From assembly GCA_017472255.1 (NCBI GenBank), contig JAFUQU010000011.1, positions 283,072-347,071 of the forward strand: a DNA stretch of 64,000 bases, read 5' to 3'. Position 1 is the first letter of the stretch. Each line of letters opens with the position of its first letter. The position numbers and the translations under genes are program-made. Origin of the DNA: Clostridia bacterium. GTDB taxonomy: Bacteria > Bacillota > Clostridia > Oscillospirales > CAG-272. Of the stretch, positions 39,583 to 47,629 are shown piece after piece. Under the pieces are notes generated by a model that ran no database searches, was not told the origin of the DNA, and saw nothing but the letters and a program-made list of their open reading frames with translations.

Positions 39583-40442
39583 AAATTACCGCCGGATTCG
39601 GCTGTGCCGACGATTACGACCGCCTTTGCGACGCCGGGGCGGACGAGCTGTTCTGCGGCTATGTTCCGGTGACGTGGCTGGCGGAATATGGCAATATCCT
39701 TCCGCTGAACCGGAGGGAAGTGCTGTTCGTGGATATGCAGCTTTCCGCGCCCTCGGAGCTTCGCCGCCTGCGCCAGCGGATGGACGTCCGGGGCGTGCCG
39801 GTGGCGCTGACCTTCAATTCGCTTTATTACACGCCTGCCCAATATTCCCGGCTGCTGGAATTACTGGCAGACTGTGTGGAACTGGGCTTCGACCGCTTCA
39901 TCATCGCCGACCCCGTGCTGGCGCTGCATATCAAGCGCGCCGGACTTCGCTGCCACATTTACATGAGCGGCGAGTGCGGCGAAATCAACCGCTATACGCT
40001 TCCGCTGTACGCCGACTGGGGCGTGGAGCGTTTAATCTTCCATCGGCAAGTGACGCTTCGCGACATGGCGTCGCTGACACGCCGCGCGCCCGACCTCGAA
40101 TACGAGGCGTTCATCCTCAACGAGCGCTGCCGGTTCACGGGCGCGTTCTGCCAAAGCCTTCACTGCGACGAGCTGGCGCACATCTGCCGCCTGCAATGCG
40201 AGGGCGGCGGGGACAGCCCGAATCCCGACGATTTCGGCGCGTCCGGCTGCGGAATCTGCGCCCTGGGAGAACTGCGGGACGCGGGCGTCACTTGGCTGAA
40301 GGTGGTCGGACGGGGCGCGCATATCGAACAGATCGAGCGGGACGTGCGCGTCCTGCGCGGACTGCTCGACCGCTTCGAAGCCGGGGAAAATCCCCGGACG
40401 CTGGTGAAAGAATGCTCCAACAATTGTTATTACAGGATGTGA
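39579..40442 (+). CDS. U32 family protein (peptidase/hydroxylase-like)
   Basis: A 287-residue TIM-barrel protein of the U32 group: N-terminal DAGADELFCGYVP, LNRREVLFVDMQLSAPSEL, IYMSGECGEINRYTLP, and the hallmark region AFILNERCRFTGAFCQSLHCDELAHICRLQC, with a cluster of Cys suited to an Fe-S cluster as in the RlhA/UbiU/TrhP relatives; a further pair is at the C-terminus (ECSNNCYYRM). U32 members are annotated as collagenase-like peptidases, but several are oxygen-independent RNA or quinone hydroxylases. Coupled with the preceding gene (ATGA overlap) and followed within 7 nt by the M18 aminopeptidase gene. Confidence 0.75.
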   Translation: MKITAGFGCADDYDRLCDAGADELFCGYVPVTWLAEYGNILPLNRREVLFVDMQLSAPSELRRLRQRMDVRGVPVALTFNSLYYTPAQYSRLLELLADCVELGFDRFIIADPVLALHIKRAGLRCHIYMSGECGEINRYTLPLYADWGVERLIFHRQVTLRDMASLTRRAPDLEYEAFILNERCRFTGAFCQSLHCDELAHICRLQCEGGGDSPNPDDFGASGCGICALGELRDAGVTWLKVVGRGAHIEQIERDVRVLRGLLDRFEAGENPRTLVKECSNNCYYRM

Positions 40443-40449
40443 ACACCAT

Positions 40450-41736
40450 ATGAAAACCACACAGAATCTGCTTGCCTTCATTCAGAAAAGCCCCAGCACC
40501 TTCCACGCCGTGGCGAACATGGCCGCCGCGCTGGAAAAATCGGGCGGAGTCCGCCTGGACGAAAGCCGGGCGTGGACGCTTACGCCGGGGAAAAACCATT
40601 TTGTCACCCGGAATGGCTCGTCCATCATCGCTTTCCGCCTGCCGGAAATGTGGCAGGGTGGCTTTATGATCACTGCCGCCCACTCCGATTCGCCCACCTT
40701 CAAGATCAAGGACATCCCAGAGCTGGAAAGCAGCCTCTACACCCGGCTGAACACCGAGCGCTACGGCGGCATGATCCTCGATTCCTGGTTCGACCGCCCG
40801 CTGTCCGTGGCGGGACGGCTGATTGTGCGCACCGAACGGGGCGTTGCGTCGAAGCTGGTGGACGTGGGACGGGATCTCTGCATGATTCCCCACGTCGCCA
40901 TTCACATGATGAACCCCAACGAGGGGCTGAAATACAACCCCGCCACCGATTTGATGCCGCTGCTTGGCGACGGCTCGGCGAAGGGCTCCTTCCTCCAGAC
41001 GGTGGCCGACGCGGCGGAGGTGGATGTGAACGACATTCTCGGACACGATCTGTTCCTGTACAATCGTCAGGAGCCGTCAATCTGGGGCGCGGCGGAGGAG
41101 TACATTTCCTCGCCCAAGCTGGACGACCTGCAATGCGCCTGGTCGTCGCTGGAAGCCTTCCTCGCCGCCGGTGAGAACAGCGCCTGCGACGTGATGTTCG
41201 TCGCCGACAACGAGGAGGTGGGCAGCGTTTCCAGGCAGGGCGCAGGCTCCGACTTCCTGTCCGACACGCTCCGCCGCATCTGCAATGCGCTGGGCGAAGA
41301 CTGCCGGCAGAAGGCGGCTTCCTCGCTGCTGCTTTCCGCCGACAACGCCCACGCGGTGCATCCCAACCACGGCGAGCTGCACGATCCCACCCATCGCCCC
41401 CGCATGAACGGCGGCGTGGTTATGAAGTTCAACGCCGCACAGCGTTACACCACCCACGGCGTTTCGGCGGCGCTTTTCCGCGAAATCTGCCGCCGGGCGG
41501 ACGTTCCGGTGCAGGTTTTCGCCAATCGTTCCGACCTGCGGGGCGGCTCCACGCTGGGCAATATTTCCAATTCACAAGTGTCGCTGATGGCGGTGGACAT
41601 CGGTCTGGCGCAGCTTGCCATGCACTCGTCCTACGAAACGGCGGGCGCGCTGGACACCGGCTACATGGTGAGCGCCATGAAGCAGTTCTTCCAAACCTCG
41701 CTGGACGCCGTGGACGGAGAGATTACCATAAGATGA
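40450..41736 (+). CDS. apeB: M18 family aminopeptidase (aspartyl aminopeptidase-like)
   Basis: A 428-residue zinc aminopeptidase. Metal ligands and active site: TAAHSDSPTFKIK (His, first Zn), FVADNEEVGSVSRQGAGS (Asp then the catalytic Glu pair), LLSADNAHAVHPNH, and HGVSA near the C-terminal region. Usual length of M18 enzymes is about 430-480, so it is complete. It removes N-terminal acidic residues from peptides in the cytoplasm. It starts 7 nt after the U32 gene, in the same operon, and ends at a strong terminator. Confidence 0.93.
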   Translation: MKTTQNLLAFIQKSPSTFHAVANMAAALEKSGGVRLDESRAWTLTPGKNHFVTRNGSSIIAFRLPEMWQGGFMITAAHSDSPTFKIKDIPELESSLYTRLNTERYGGMILDSWFDRPLSVAGRLIVRTERGVASKLVDVGRDLCMIPHVAIHMMNPNEGLKYNPATDLMPLLGDGSAKGSFLQTVADAAEVDVNDILGHDLFLYNRQEPSIWGAAEEYISSPKLDDLQCAWSSLEAFLAAGENSACDVMFVADNEEVGSVSRQGAGSDFLSDTLRRICNALGEDCRQKAASSLLLSADNAHAVHPNHGELHDPTHRPRMNGGVVMKFNAAQRYTTHGVSAALFREICRRADVPVQVFANRSDLRGGSTLGNISNSQVSLMAVDIGLAQLAMHSSYETAGALDTGYMVSAMKQFFQTSLDAVDGEITIR

Positions 41737-41741
41737 GATAA

Positions 41742-41780
41742 AACGATACTGGCACACAGTGTGTGCCAGTATCGTTCTTT
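41742..41780. terminator. bidirectional terminator, copy 1
   Basis: AACGATACTGGCACAC / GTGTGCCAGTATCGTT with 3-nt loop and CTTTTA, between apeB and the minus-strand solute-binding protein gene. Nearly the same hairpin follows the paralogous gene at 43413-43449. Confidence 0.9.
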
Positions 41781-43285
41781 TATTGCTCGTTCGCCTGGTC
41801 GATCAGGCTCTGGATGCCGGATTCGGTCTGAGAAACGCGGCTGTCGTAGGCGGACATATAGTTGTTGTTCTTTTTGCCCAGGATTTCACGGGCGATGGTG
41901 CCCATGTTGCTGCCGAAGACATAGTTGTTGGCGTACACGAAATCGGTGACGATATTCTCGTGAATCATATCGATAATCTGCGCGGAGATTTCGTCGTGGG
42001 TATACTTGACCTTCAGCGCCACCTCATAGTAAGCGGGCGTTACGGTGCGGTAGGTCTCGGCGCACATGGCCTCCAGTACGGCGCAGGTCATGTCGAGCCT
42101 GGTGTTGGTCACGGGAACGCAGAACAGGGTCGCCGTGTCGTGCACCAGCGCCAGATACTTCTCCTGCTCCTCGTCCAGCTTGGGGTAGGGAATAATGCCG
42201 TAGGGGTCGTTCATGTCGCGCAGCATTTCGGAGAGATACAGGCGGTCGGAGATGAAAAGCATCCTGCCGTCGATGAACTGGTTCAGCTGAGCGCCGGTCT
42301 GCTCCGCCTGGGGGAAGAGGTAGAAGCCCTCGGTCTCATAATAGAGCTTGTAAATCGCCTCCATCACGCTGACGTTGCGGCTCTGATCGGTGATCAGCGT
42401 GGGATAGCCGTCCTTGTCCCGCTCGGACAGCTTCAGCCCGGCGGTGTAGGAGTAGTGGTCGGCCTGGGTGACGGCGTTGCTGCCGAGACCGAAGATATCC
42501 TCCGTGTCCACCTCGCTGTTGCCGTTGACATCTCGATAGGCGTCGGTCACCATCGTACGCAGCTGCTCGTAGGTCCACGCGCCGTCCAGCACTGTCTCGT
42601 AGAGGGAGTTCGGGTCGCCGTACAGCTCTTCGTACAGCGTCTTGTTGAAGAACATACTGCTCAGACCGCGCAGACCGGAGACGGAGATATCGCCCATCAG
42701 CATATAGCGGGTCGAGGAATCCACCGAGATGATATCCATGTAGCTCTGATGCCACCAGGGCTGGCTGTAATCGATATAGGGCGCGTCGATCAGATTCATG
42801 AACAGCCCCTCCACCGAATGCTGCAAGCCCAGATACTGGTAGATGCCGATGTAATCGTAGGCGTCCTCGCCGGACAGAAGAACCGTGCGAACCTGCTCCA
42901 TGTAATTCTCCGCGCTGGTGCCGAAGTGAATGAACTCCAGATTCACGTTCAGCCGCTCCTCCACCGAGCGGTTGCGGGCGTAAACTGCGTCGCTGACCAC
43001 ATCGCCGTTTTCCTCTCCGACCGTTTCGAAGATGTAGTAGTTTTCGGCGTCCCGCGCCGCGATGCGCACCGTCGCACCGTCGAAGCTGAGTCCCTCGGGC
43101 AGGGAGTCCTTCACCCCCTCGCGGACGTCGGTCTCCACGGCGGTGGTGGTCTCTCCGCCGGACGCGGTGGTGTCCGCGCCGGATTCGCCTGAGCCGCAGG
43201 AGGTGCAGCCAGCCGTCGCCAGCAGAGCCAGCAGAAAGGATGCGCTTCGGATAAATGTCGTTTTCTTAAACAATTGCTCCTTCAT
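41780..43285 (-). CDS. extracellular solute-binding lipoprotein, distal copy of a tandem pair
   Basis: A 501-residue lipoprotein with signal peptide ending LLATAG-Cys27 (a second Cys at 30), a Gly/Thr/Ser linker and a family 1-like binding fold. Motifs shared with its neighbour include GDVVSDAVYARNRSVEERLN, MLMGDISVSGLRGLSSMFFN and AQIIDMIHENIVTDFVY. A Ca-loop-like stretch DVNGNSEVDTEDIFG occurs mid-protein, as in LipO-type binding proteins. It lies downstream of its paralogue and has its own promoter and terminator. No permease is encoded nearby. Confidence 0.88.
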   Translation of the reverse strand: MKEQLFKKTTFIRSASFLLALLATAGCTSCGSGESGADTTASGGETTTAVETDVREGVKDSLPEGLSFDGATVRIAARDAENYYIFETVGEENGDVVSDAVYARNRSVEERLNVNLEFIHFGTSAENYMEQVRTVLLSGEDAYDYIGIYQYLGLQHSVEGLFMNLIDAPYIDYSQPWWHQSYMDIISVDSSTRYMLMGDISVSGLRGLSSMFFNKTLYEELYGDPNSLYETVLDGAWTYEQLRTMVTDAYRDVNGNSEVDTEDIFGLGSNAVTQADHYSYTAGLKLSERDKDGYPTLITDQSRNVSVMEAIYKLYYETEGFYLFPQAEQTGAQLNQFIDGRMLFISDRLYLSEMLRDMNDPYGIIPYPKLDEEQEKYLALVHDTATLFCVPVTNTRLDMTCAVLEAMCAETYRTVTPAYYEVALKVKYTHDEISAQIIDMIHENIVTDFVYANNYVFGSNMGTIAREILGKKNNNYMSAYDSRVSQTESGIQSLIDQANEQ

Positions 43286-43328
43286 TTTTTATTTGAACGG
43301 CGGCCAGTCTTCCTGACCGTCTGATTTC

Positions 43329-43357
43329 ATTATAGCACATCAATCTGGTGTTTACAA
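43329..43357 (-). promoter_or_regulatory. promoter of the distal solute-binding protein gene
   Basis: Minus strand TTGTAA (43357-43352), 17-nt spacer, TATAAT (43334-43329). Confidence 0.6.
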
Positions 43358-43412
43358 TGGAAATACGCGCATAAATCATGCAAAAACGCGCATCTTTGCC
43401 CGCACAAACAAA

Positions 43413-43449
43413 ACGAGACTGGCACACAACGTGTGCCAGTCTCGTGTCT
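43413..43449 (-). terminator. terminator, copy 2
   Basis: ACGAGACTGGCACAC / GTGTGCCAGTCTCGT, differing from the hairpin at 41742-41780 in one compensated base pair (A-T versus G-C in the stem). Confidence 0.88.
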
Positions 43450-43459
43450 TTATTCGGGA

Positions 43460-44941
43460 TTACTGTTCGTTCGCCTGATCGATCAGCTGCTGGATACCGG
43501 CCTTGGTCTGGGAAACGCGGCTGTCGTAGTTGGACATATAATTGCTGTTCTTGCCGTGCAGCGCGATGCGGGCGATGGTGCCCAGGCTGTTCAAAGCGTA
43601 ATTGTTGGCGTAAACGAAATCGGTGACGATGTTCTCGTGAATCATATCGATGATCTGCGCAGAGATTTCGTCGTGGGTGTACTTAACCTTCAGCGCCACC
43701 TCGTAGTAAGCGGGCGTTACGGTGCGGTAGGTCTCGGCGCACATGGCCTCCAGTACGGCGCAGGTCGTATCAAACTTCGTATTGGTGACGGGAATGCAGA
43801 ACAGGGTGGTGGAGTCATGCACCAGCGTCAGGTAACTCTCCTGCTCCTCGTTCAGCTTGGGGTAGGGAATGATGCCGTAGGGATCGGTCATTTCGCGCAT
43901 CCGCTCGGCGGCGTAGAAGCGTTCGCCCAGGAAGAGCATTCTGCCGTCGGTGAACTGGCTGAGCTGGGTGGTTTCCTGTTCGGAGCCGTCAAAGATATAG
44001 AAGCCCTTGGTCTCATAGTAGAGTTTATAAATCGCTTCGATCACGCTGACATTGCGGGACTGATCGGTGACGAGCGTGGGATAGTTGTCGCTTCCGCGCT
44101 CGGACAGCTTCAGTCCGGCGGTATAGGAGTAGTGGTCGGCCTGTGTATCCATGTTGCCGCCGTCGCCGAGGATATCCTCCTTGTCAACCTCGCCGTTGCC
44201 GTTCAAATCCTGATAGGCCTCGGTGATCATCTTGCAAAGCTTGTCGTGGGTCCATTCGCCGTTCATGACGATTTCGTAGAGACCGTTGGGGTCGCCGTAC
44301 AGATTTTCGTACAGCGTTTTATTGAAGAACATACTGCTCAGGTTGCGCAGCGCGAACACGGAAATATCGCCCATCAGCATATACCGGGTGGAGCTGTCGA
44401 TGGAAATGGTATCCATATAATTCTCGTTCCACCAGGGCTTGTCATAGTCGAGATAGGGAGCGTCGGCCAAATTCATGAAAAGCCCTTCTACCGCGTAGGG
44501 CATACCCGCCCACTGAACGGCGCCGATATAGTCATAAGCGTCCTCGCCCGCCAGAATGGCGGTGCGCACCAGCTCACTGTAGGTGCTGGTACTATCGCCG
44601 AGATGGTAAAACTCCAGCTTGATATTCAGCCGCTCCTCCACCGAGCGATTGCGGGCGTAAACGGCGTCGCTGACCACGTCGCCGCTCTCCTCGCCGACCG
44701 TTTCCACGTTGCGATAATCCTGGGTATCGCGGGACGAAATGCGGATTGTCTCGCCGTTGAAGTTCAGCCCCTCGGGCAGGGAATCCTTCACGTCATCACG
44801 GACGCCGGTTTCCTCGGCGATGGTGGTGTCGGTTCCGGTGTCGGTAGTGTCCTCGGATACTTCCGATCCGCAGGAGGCGCAGCCCGCCGCCGTCAAAAGT
44901 GCAAGCATCAGGGAAAGATTGCGGAAAAATGCGTTTTTCAT
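43460..44941 (-). CDS. extracellular solute-binding lipoprotein, proximal copy of a tandem pair
   Basis: A 493-residue lipoprotein (signal peptide ending LTAAG-Cys21) closely related to the 41780 product over the whole length: ETVGEESGDVVSDAVYARNR, LADAPYLDYDKPWWNENYMD, YEIVMNGEWTHDKL and a DLNGNGEVDKEDILG Ca-loop-like stretch. It starts 12 nt after the toroid-fold enzyme gene and is the second gene of that operon. The pair appears to have arisen by duplication together with the terminator. Ligand unknown, probably an oligosaccharide released or recognised by the neighbouring enzyme. Confidence 0.88.
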   Translation of the reverse strand: MKNAFFRNLSLMLALLTAAGCASCGSEVSEDTTDTGTDTTIAEETGVRDDVKDSLPEGLNFNGETIRISSRDTQDYRNVETVGEESGDVVSDAVYARNRSVEERLNIKLEFYHLGDSTSTYSELVRTAILAGEDAYDYIGAVQWAGMPYAVEGLFMNLADAPYLDYDKPWWNENYMDTISIDSSTRYMLMGDISVFALRNLSSMFFNKTLYENLYGDPNGLYEIVMNGEWTHDKLCKMITEAYQDLNGNGEVDKEDILGDGGNMDTQADHYSYTAGLKLSERGSDNYPTLVTDQSRNVSVIEAIYKLYYETKGFYIFDGSEQETTQLSQFTDGRMLFLGERFYAAERMREMTDPYGIIPYPKLNEEQESYLTLVHDSTTLFCIPVTNTKFDTTCAVLEAMCAETYRTVTPAYYEVALKVKYTHDEISAQIIDMIHENIVTDFVYANNYALNSLGTIARIALHGKNSNYMSNYDSRVSQTKAGIQQLIDQANEQ

Positions 44942-44953
44942 GATAAATTCTCC

Positions 44954-46603
44954 TTATCTTATAATGATGTTTATTGCCACGCTGCCGTCGATGGGCAGCT
45001 CTATGGGAATCATGCAGAAGCCGGGCACCTGATTGAAGGCGCGGCGGCTGTAGTCCGCTTTGATGGGCGCGCTGGCGGTGATGGTCATCCGTTCGTCCAG
45101 CGAAACGCCCGGCGGGCAGACAATGGGCAGGCTAAAGACGGCGGGCTTATCGGTCTTCGCCGTGATGGTCAAGCTGTCGCCGTCGAAGGCGTAGGATGCC
45201 GACCAGCCTTCGCCCGCAGCGCGGATAACATCGCCGTCCGCCGTAAGGGAAGCGCCCTTGTCAAGAACGGTGCGGCGTCCGTCGGCGAAGCGGATGTGCG
45301 GGGTCATGCAGGGCGTCTGGGCAGATTTGCGCAGATACTGCATATTCAGCGGCTCGGAGGGGGAATAATCCGCCATGGACGCGGCGCAGACCGCTCCCAC
45401 CCGCTCATGCCAGAGCAGATTCATGGAGCCGCCGCCGTTGTCCGAGCCGCGGTAATTGGCAAGGTCGATGGACGAGAAGGTGGCGCGCCATCCGCCCTTG
45501 GACACCAGCAGCAGATTGCCGTTCTGGAAGGCTTTCACGCCGTATTCGCGTTCCCGGGGAAGGGTTCCGGCAGGAGCGGCGGGCGGATTTTCCAGAACCA
45601 CGGCGGCCAGCGCCTTGGCGTGGCAGAAGCTGTGATGCAGGCAGGTCGGCTCGCCCGCGAAGGCGGACATGGGCAAGGACAGCAGACCGTCGTGGGTGCA
45701 GCGCTCGTACAGCCCCAGCACCGCGTCCATCGCCTTGGCAAACAGCGGATCGTCCGCCTCCAGCGCCAAACCTTCCAGCGCGCCGTCGGAAGTGCGGCTT
45801 CCCCAATAGGTCCACTTGTTGTGACGGGTGCCCCAGCTGTTATCGATGGCGCCGCAGGGAAGCAGGAATTCCAGCTGATCGAGCATCCGCGCCTTATAGA
45901 AGGCGATTTTTTCCGCGTCGCCCAGCAGATGGGCGTGGCGCATCAGCAGCGGGAGGGATTCCTCGGTGTTGTAGCCCATGTCAATGTGATGGCAGCCCTT
46001 TCCGGATAATCCATCGTGTGGTTGCCCTTCGCCGCAGAGCAGACCGTTTTCGTCGAAATGGCGGCGGCAGTAGGCTTCCTTGCGGTTGGCTTCGTCGAGG
46101 TAGCGGGTATCGCCGGTGAGTTTCCACGCCATGGCAAGCTCGGCGGCGCTTCCGGCGTAATAGTTGATCACCGGATTGCAGATATCGGTCAGCGTCAGGC
46201 AGAAATCGGACAGGCGGACGAAAATCGAACGCCAGCGGGCGGCGATATCGGCGGGCAGCTTTTCTTCGTAGTGGAGCAGGGCATCGCCCAGCGCCATAGC
46301 GCTGAACGCCGAGATGCCCCTCCACTGATTGCCCGCGTCGTTGCGCCAGCTTCCGTCGGGGAAGGTCAGGTTGAATTCGCTCCATTCCACCAGCCGGACG
46401 GCGGCGTCGAGGTAATTTTTCTCGCCGGTTTTATCCCAGAGAACGGTCAGCGGAAGCACCAGATCGGCGATACGTCCGTGGATGACGTGGCAGGCGGGGC
46501 AGATCAGTCCGCCGTCGGTGTAGGGAGAGCCGGTGCCTTTGATGGTATAATCGAGCAGCTGGTCGCACCAGATTTTCATAAGATTGAAGGCGCGTGTTTG
46601 CAT
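44954..46603 (-). CDS. putative alpha/alpha-toroid glycan-active enzyme (lyase or hydrolase)
   Basis: A 549-residue protein without signal peptide. The N-terminal about 370 residues look like an alpha/alpha toroid (repeated paired helices: ADLVLPLTVLWDKTGEKNYLDAAVRLV, SAFSAMALGDALLHYEEKLP, GNTEES-type GYNTEESLPLLMRHAHLLGD) as in polysaccharide lyases and GH88/GH105-like enzymes; conserved aromatic/His stretches are DNSWGTRHNKWTYWGSRTSDG and LHHSFCHAKAL. The C-terminal part is beta-sandwich-like. The true start is the ATG at 46603, with AAAGGAG upstream; the longer open frame beyond it is a shadow of the divergent AraC gene. Heads the operon with a solute-binding protein. Confidence 0.7.
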   Translation of the reverse strand: MQTRAFNLMKIWCDQLLDYTIKGTGSPYTDGGLICPACHVIHGRIADLVLPLTVLWDKTGEKNYLDAAVRLVEWSEFNLTFPDGSWRNDAGNQWRGISAFSAMALGDALLHYEEKLPADIAARWRSIFVRLSDFCLTLTDICNPVINYYAGSAAELAMAWKLTGDTRYLDEANRKEAYCRRHFDENGLLCGEGQPHDGLSGKGCHHIDMGYNTEESLPLLMRHAHLLGDAEKIAFYKARMLDQLEFLLPCGAIDNSWGTRHNKWTYWGSRTSDGALEGLALEADDPLFAKAMDAVLGLYERCTHDGLLSLPMSAFAGEPTCLHHSFCHAKALAAVVLENPPAAPAGTLPREREYGVKAFQNGNLLLVSKGGWRATFSSIDLANYRGSDNGGGSMNLLWHERVGAVCAASMADYSPSEPLNMQYLRKSAQTPCMTPHIRFADGRRTVLDKGASLTADGDVIRAAGEGWSASYAFDGDSLTITAKTDKPAVFSLPIVCPPGVSLDERMTITASAPIKADYSRRAFNQVPGFCMIPIELPIDGSVAINIIIR

Positions 46604-46672
46604 GGATGGGTCTCCTTTGCGGGTTGAAGTGTTCTTATATATTATTGTACTGCGGAATTTACAAAATGGCAA

Positions 46673-46701
46673 TTGACAATCTGCCCATTTTATTGTATAA
46701 T
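46673..46701 (+). promoter_or_regulatory. promoter of the AraC gene with flanking inverted repeat
   Basis: TTGACA (46673-46678), 17-nt spacer, TATAAT (46696-46701). AAAATGG (46663-46669) and CCATTTT (46685-46691) bracket the -35 box and may form an operator shared with the divergent enzyme operon. Confidence 0.75.
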
Positions 46702-46732
46702 CGTCCCATAAAGAATTTTGTGGGAGGCTTTT

Positions 46733-47551
46733 ATGGGAACTGCTGAACGAATTCACTACGCGACTCTTTCCGCCCAGCTGCCTGCGCCCTTTCTGCTGAT
46801 CAACAATATGCATACCGCCCCCGGCTTCCGGCTGGACTATCAGAGCCATCCGTATTATCACGTGAACCACGTCACCGACGGTTCGCTGACCGTGCGCATC
46901 GGCGGGCAGGTTGTGCAGATTACCGCCGGGCAGACGATGATTCTGCCGCCGGGTATCCCTCATCTGCTGGAAACCGACGAGGGTTATCGCCAGATCGGCA
47001 TGGACATCGGCGAAGTTCACGACGAACGGGGACTGTCGGACGCGCTGTCCGAACTGACCGCCTCGGGTACGCCCGAGCACTTCGCTGTGACGGCGCGGCA
47101 CAATGTGGGCTGCACCTACGAGCAGATGGTGGCGCTTCTGGAATCGCCCACACGCTGGAATCAGCTTCGGGCGGTGAACATGGCGGAAGCGATTCTGCTG
47201 GACGCTCTCGACCGCCTGCGCGCCGATACCGACGACTGCGAACCCTTCATCCGCCGATTTGGCGAAATGCTGGACGCCCACGGTTCGGGAAACCTGACGC
47301 TGTCGGATATGTGCCGTCATCTCTGCCTGAGCCGCACCCAGCTTGAGCGGCTGTCCGCCCGGGCGTTCGGCTGCGGCGCGTCCGAATACTGCGCCCGGCT
47401 TCGCTACGCGAAGGTTTGCTCGCTGCTGCGTACAACCGAAAAAACGCTTGCGGAAATCGCCGCCGAGACGGATTTCTGCGACGCAGGGCATCTGTCGGTG
47501 TTTTTCCGAAAGCGGGCGGGGGTTACGCCGGGAGAATATCGCCGGCGTTGA
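46733..47551 (+). CDS. AraC-family regulator with cupin sensor domain
   Basis: A 272-residue sugar-type AraC regulator: N-terminal cupin (HPYYHVNHVTDGSLTVRIGGQVVQITAGQTMILPPGIPHLL, residues about 39-80) and C-terminal double HTH (LTLSDMCRHLCLSRTQLERL and LAEIAAETDFCDAGHLSVFFRKRAGVTPGEYR). GGGAGG sets the ATG at 46733. Divergent from the toroid-enzyme/solute-binding operon, which it most likely controls in response to a carbohydrate. Confidence 0.9.
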   Translation: MGTAERIHYATLSAQLPAPFLLINNMHTAPGFRLDYQSHPYYHVNHVTDGSLTVRIGGQVVQITAGQTMILPPGIPHLLETDEGYRQIGMDIGEVHDERGLSDALSELTASGTPEHFAVTARHNVGCTYEQMVALLESPTRWNQLRAVNMAEAILLDALDRLRADTDDCEPFIRRFGEMLDAHGSGNLTLSDMCRHLCLSRTQLERLSARAFGCGASEYCARLRYAKVCSLLRTTEKTLAEIAAETDFCDAGHLSVFFRKRAGVTPGEYRRR

Positions 47552-47559
47552 AAAAGGGG

Positions 47560-47588
47560 TTGCAAATTCGCGAATCATGTGGTATAAT
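47560..47588 (+). promoter_or_regulatory. promoter of the DUF3737 gene with palindromic spacer
   Basis: TTGCAA (47560-47565), 17-nt spacer, TATAAT (47583-47588); the spacer holds the perfect palindrome ATTCGCGAAT. Confidence 0.65.
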
Positions 47589-47629
47589 AAATGAAAATAA
47601 CGATTTGTCCCCATGAAAGGATACCAAAA

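Noticed and set aside
42450..42550. Dockerin module in the solute-binding lipoproteins (D-x-N-G-N-x-x-x-D repeats)
   Set aside because: Only one Ca-loop-like stretch occurs per protein, inside the binding fold; dockerins need two. Such loops are known in LipO-type binding proteins.
43433..46009. An 858-codon plus-strand open frame opposite the solute-binding genes
   Set aside because: It is antisense to two clear lipoprotein genes and the toroid enzyme, has no ribosome site, and its composition (Gly/Val/His/Gln-rich) is that of a shadow in GC-rich DNA.
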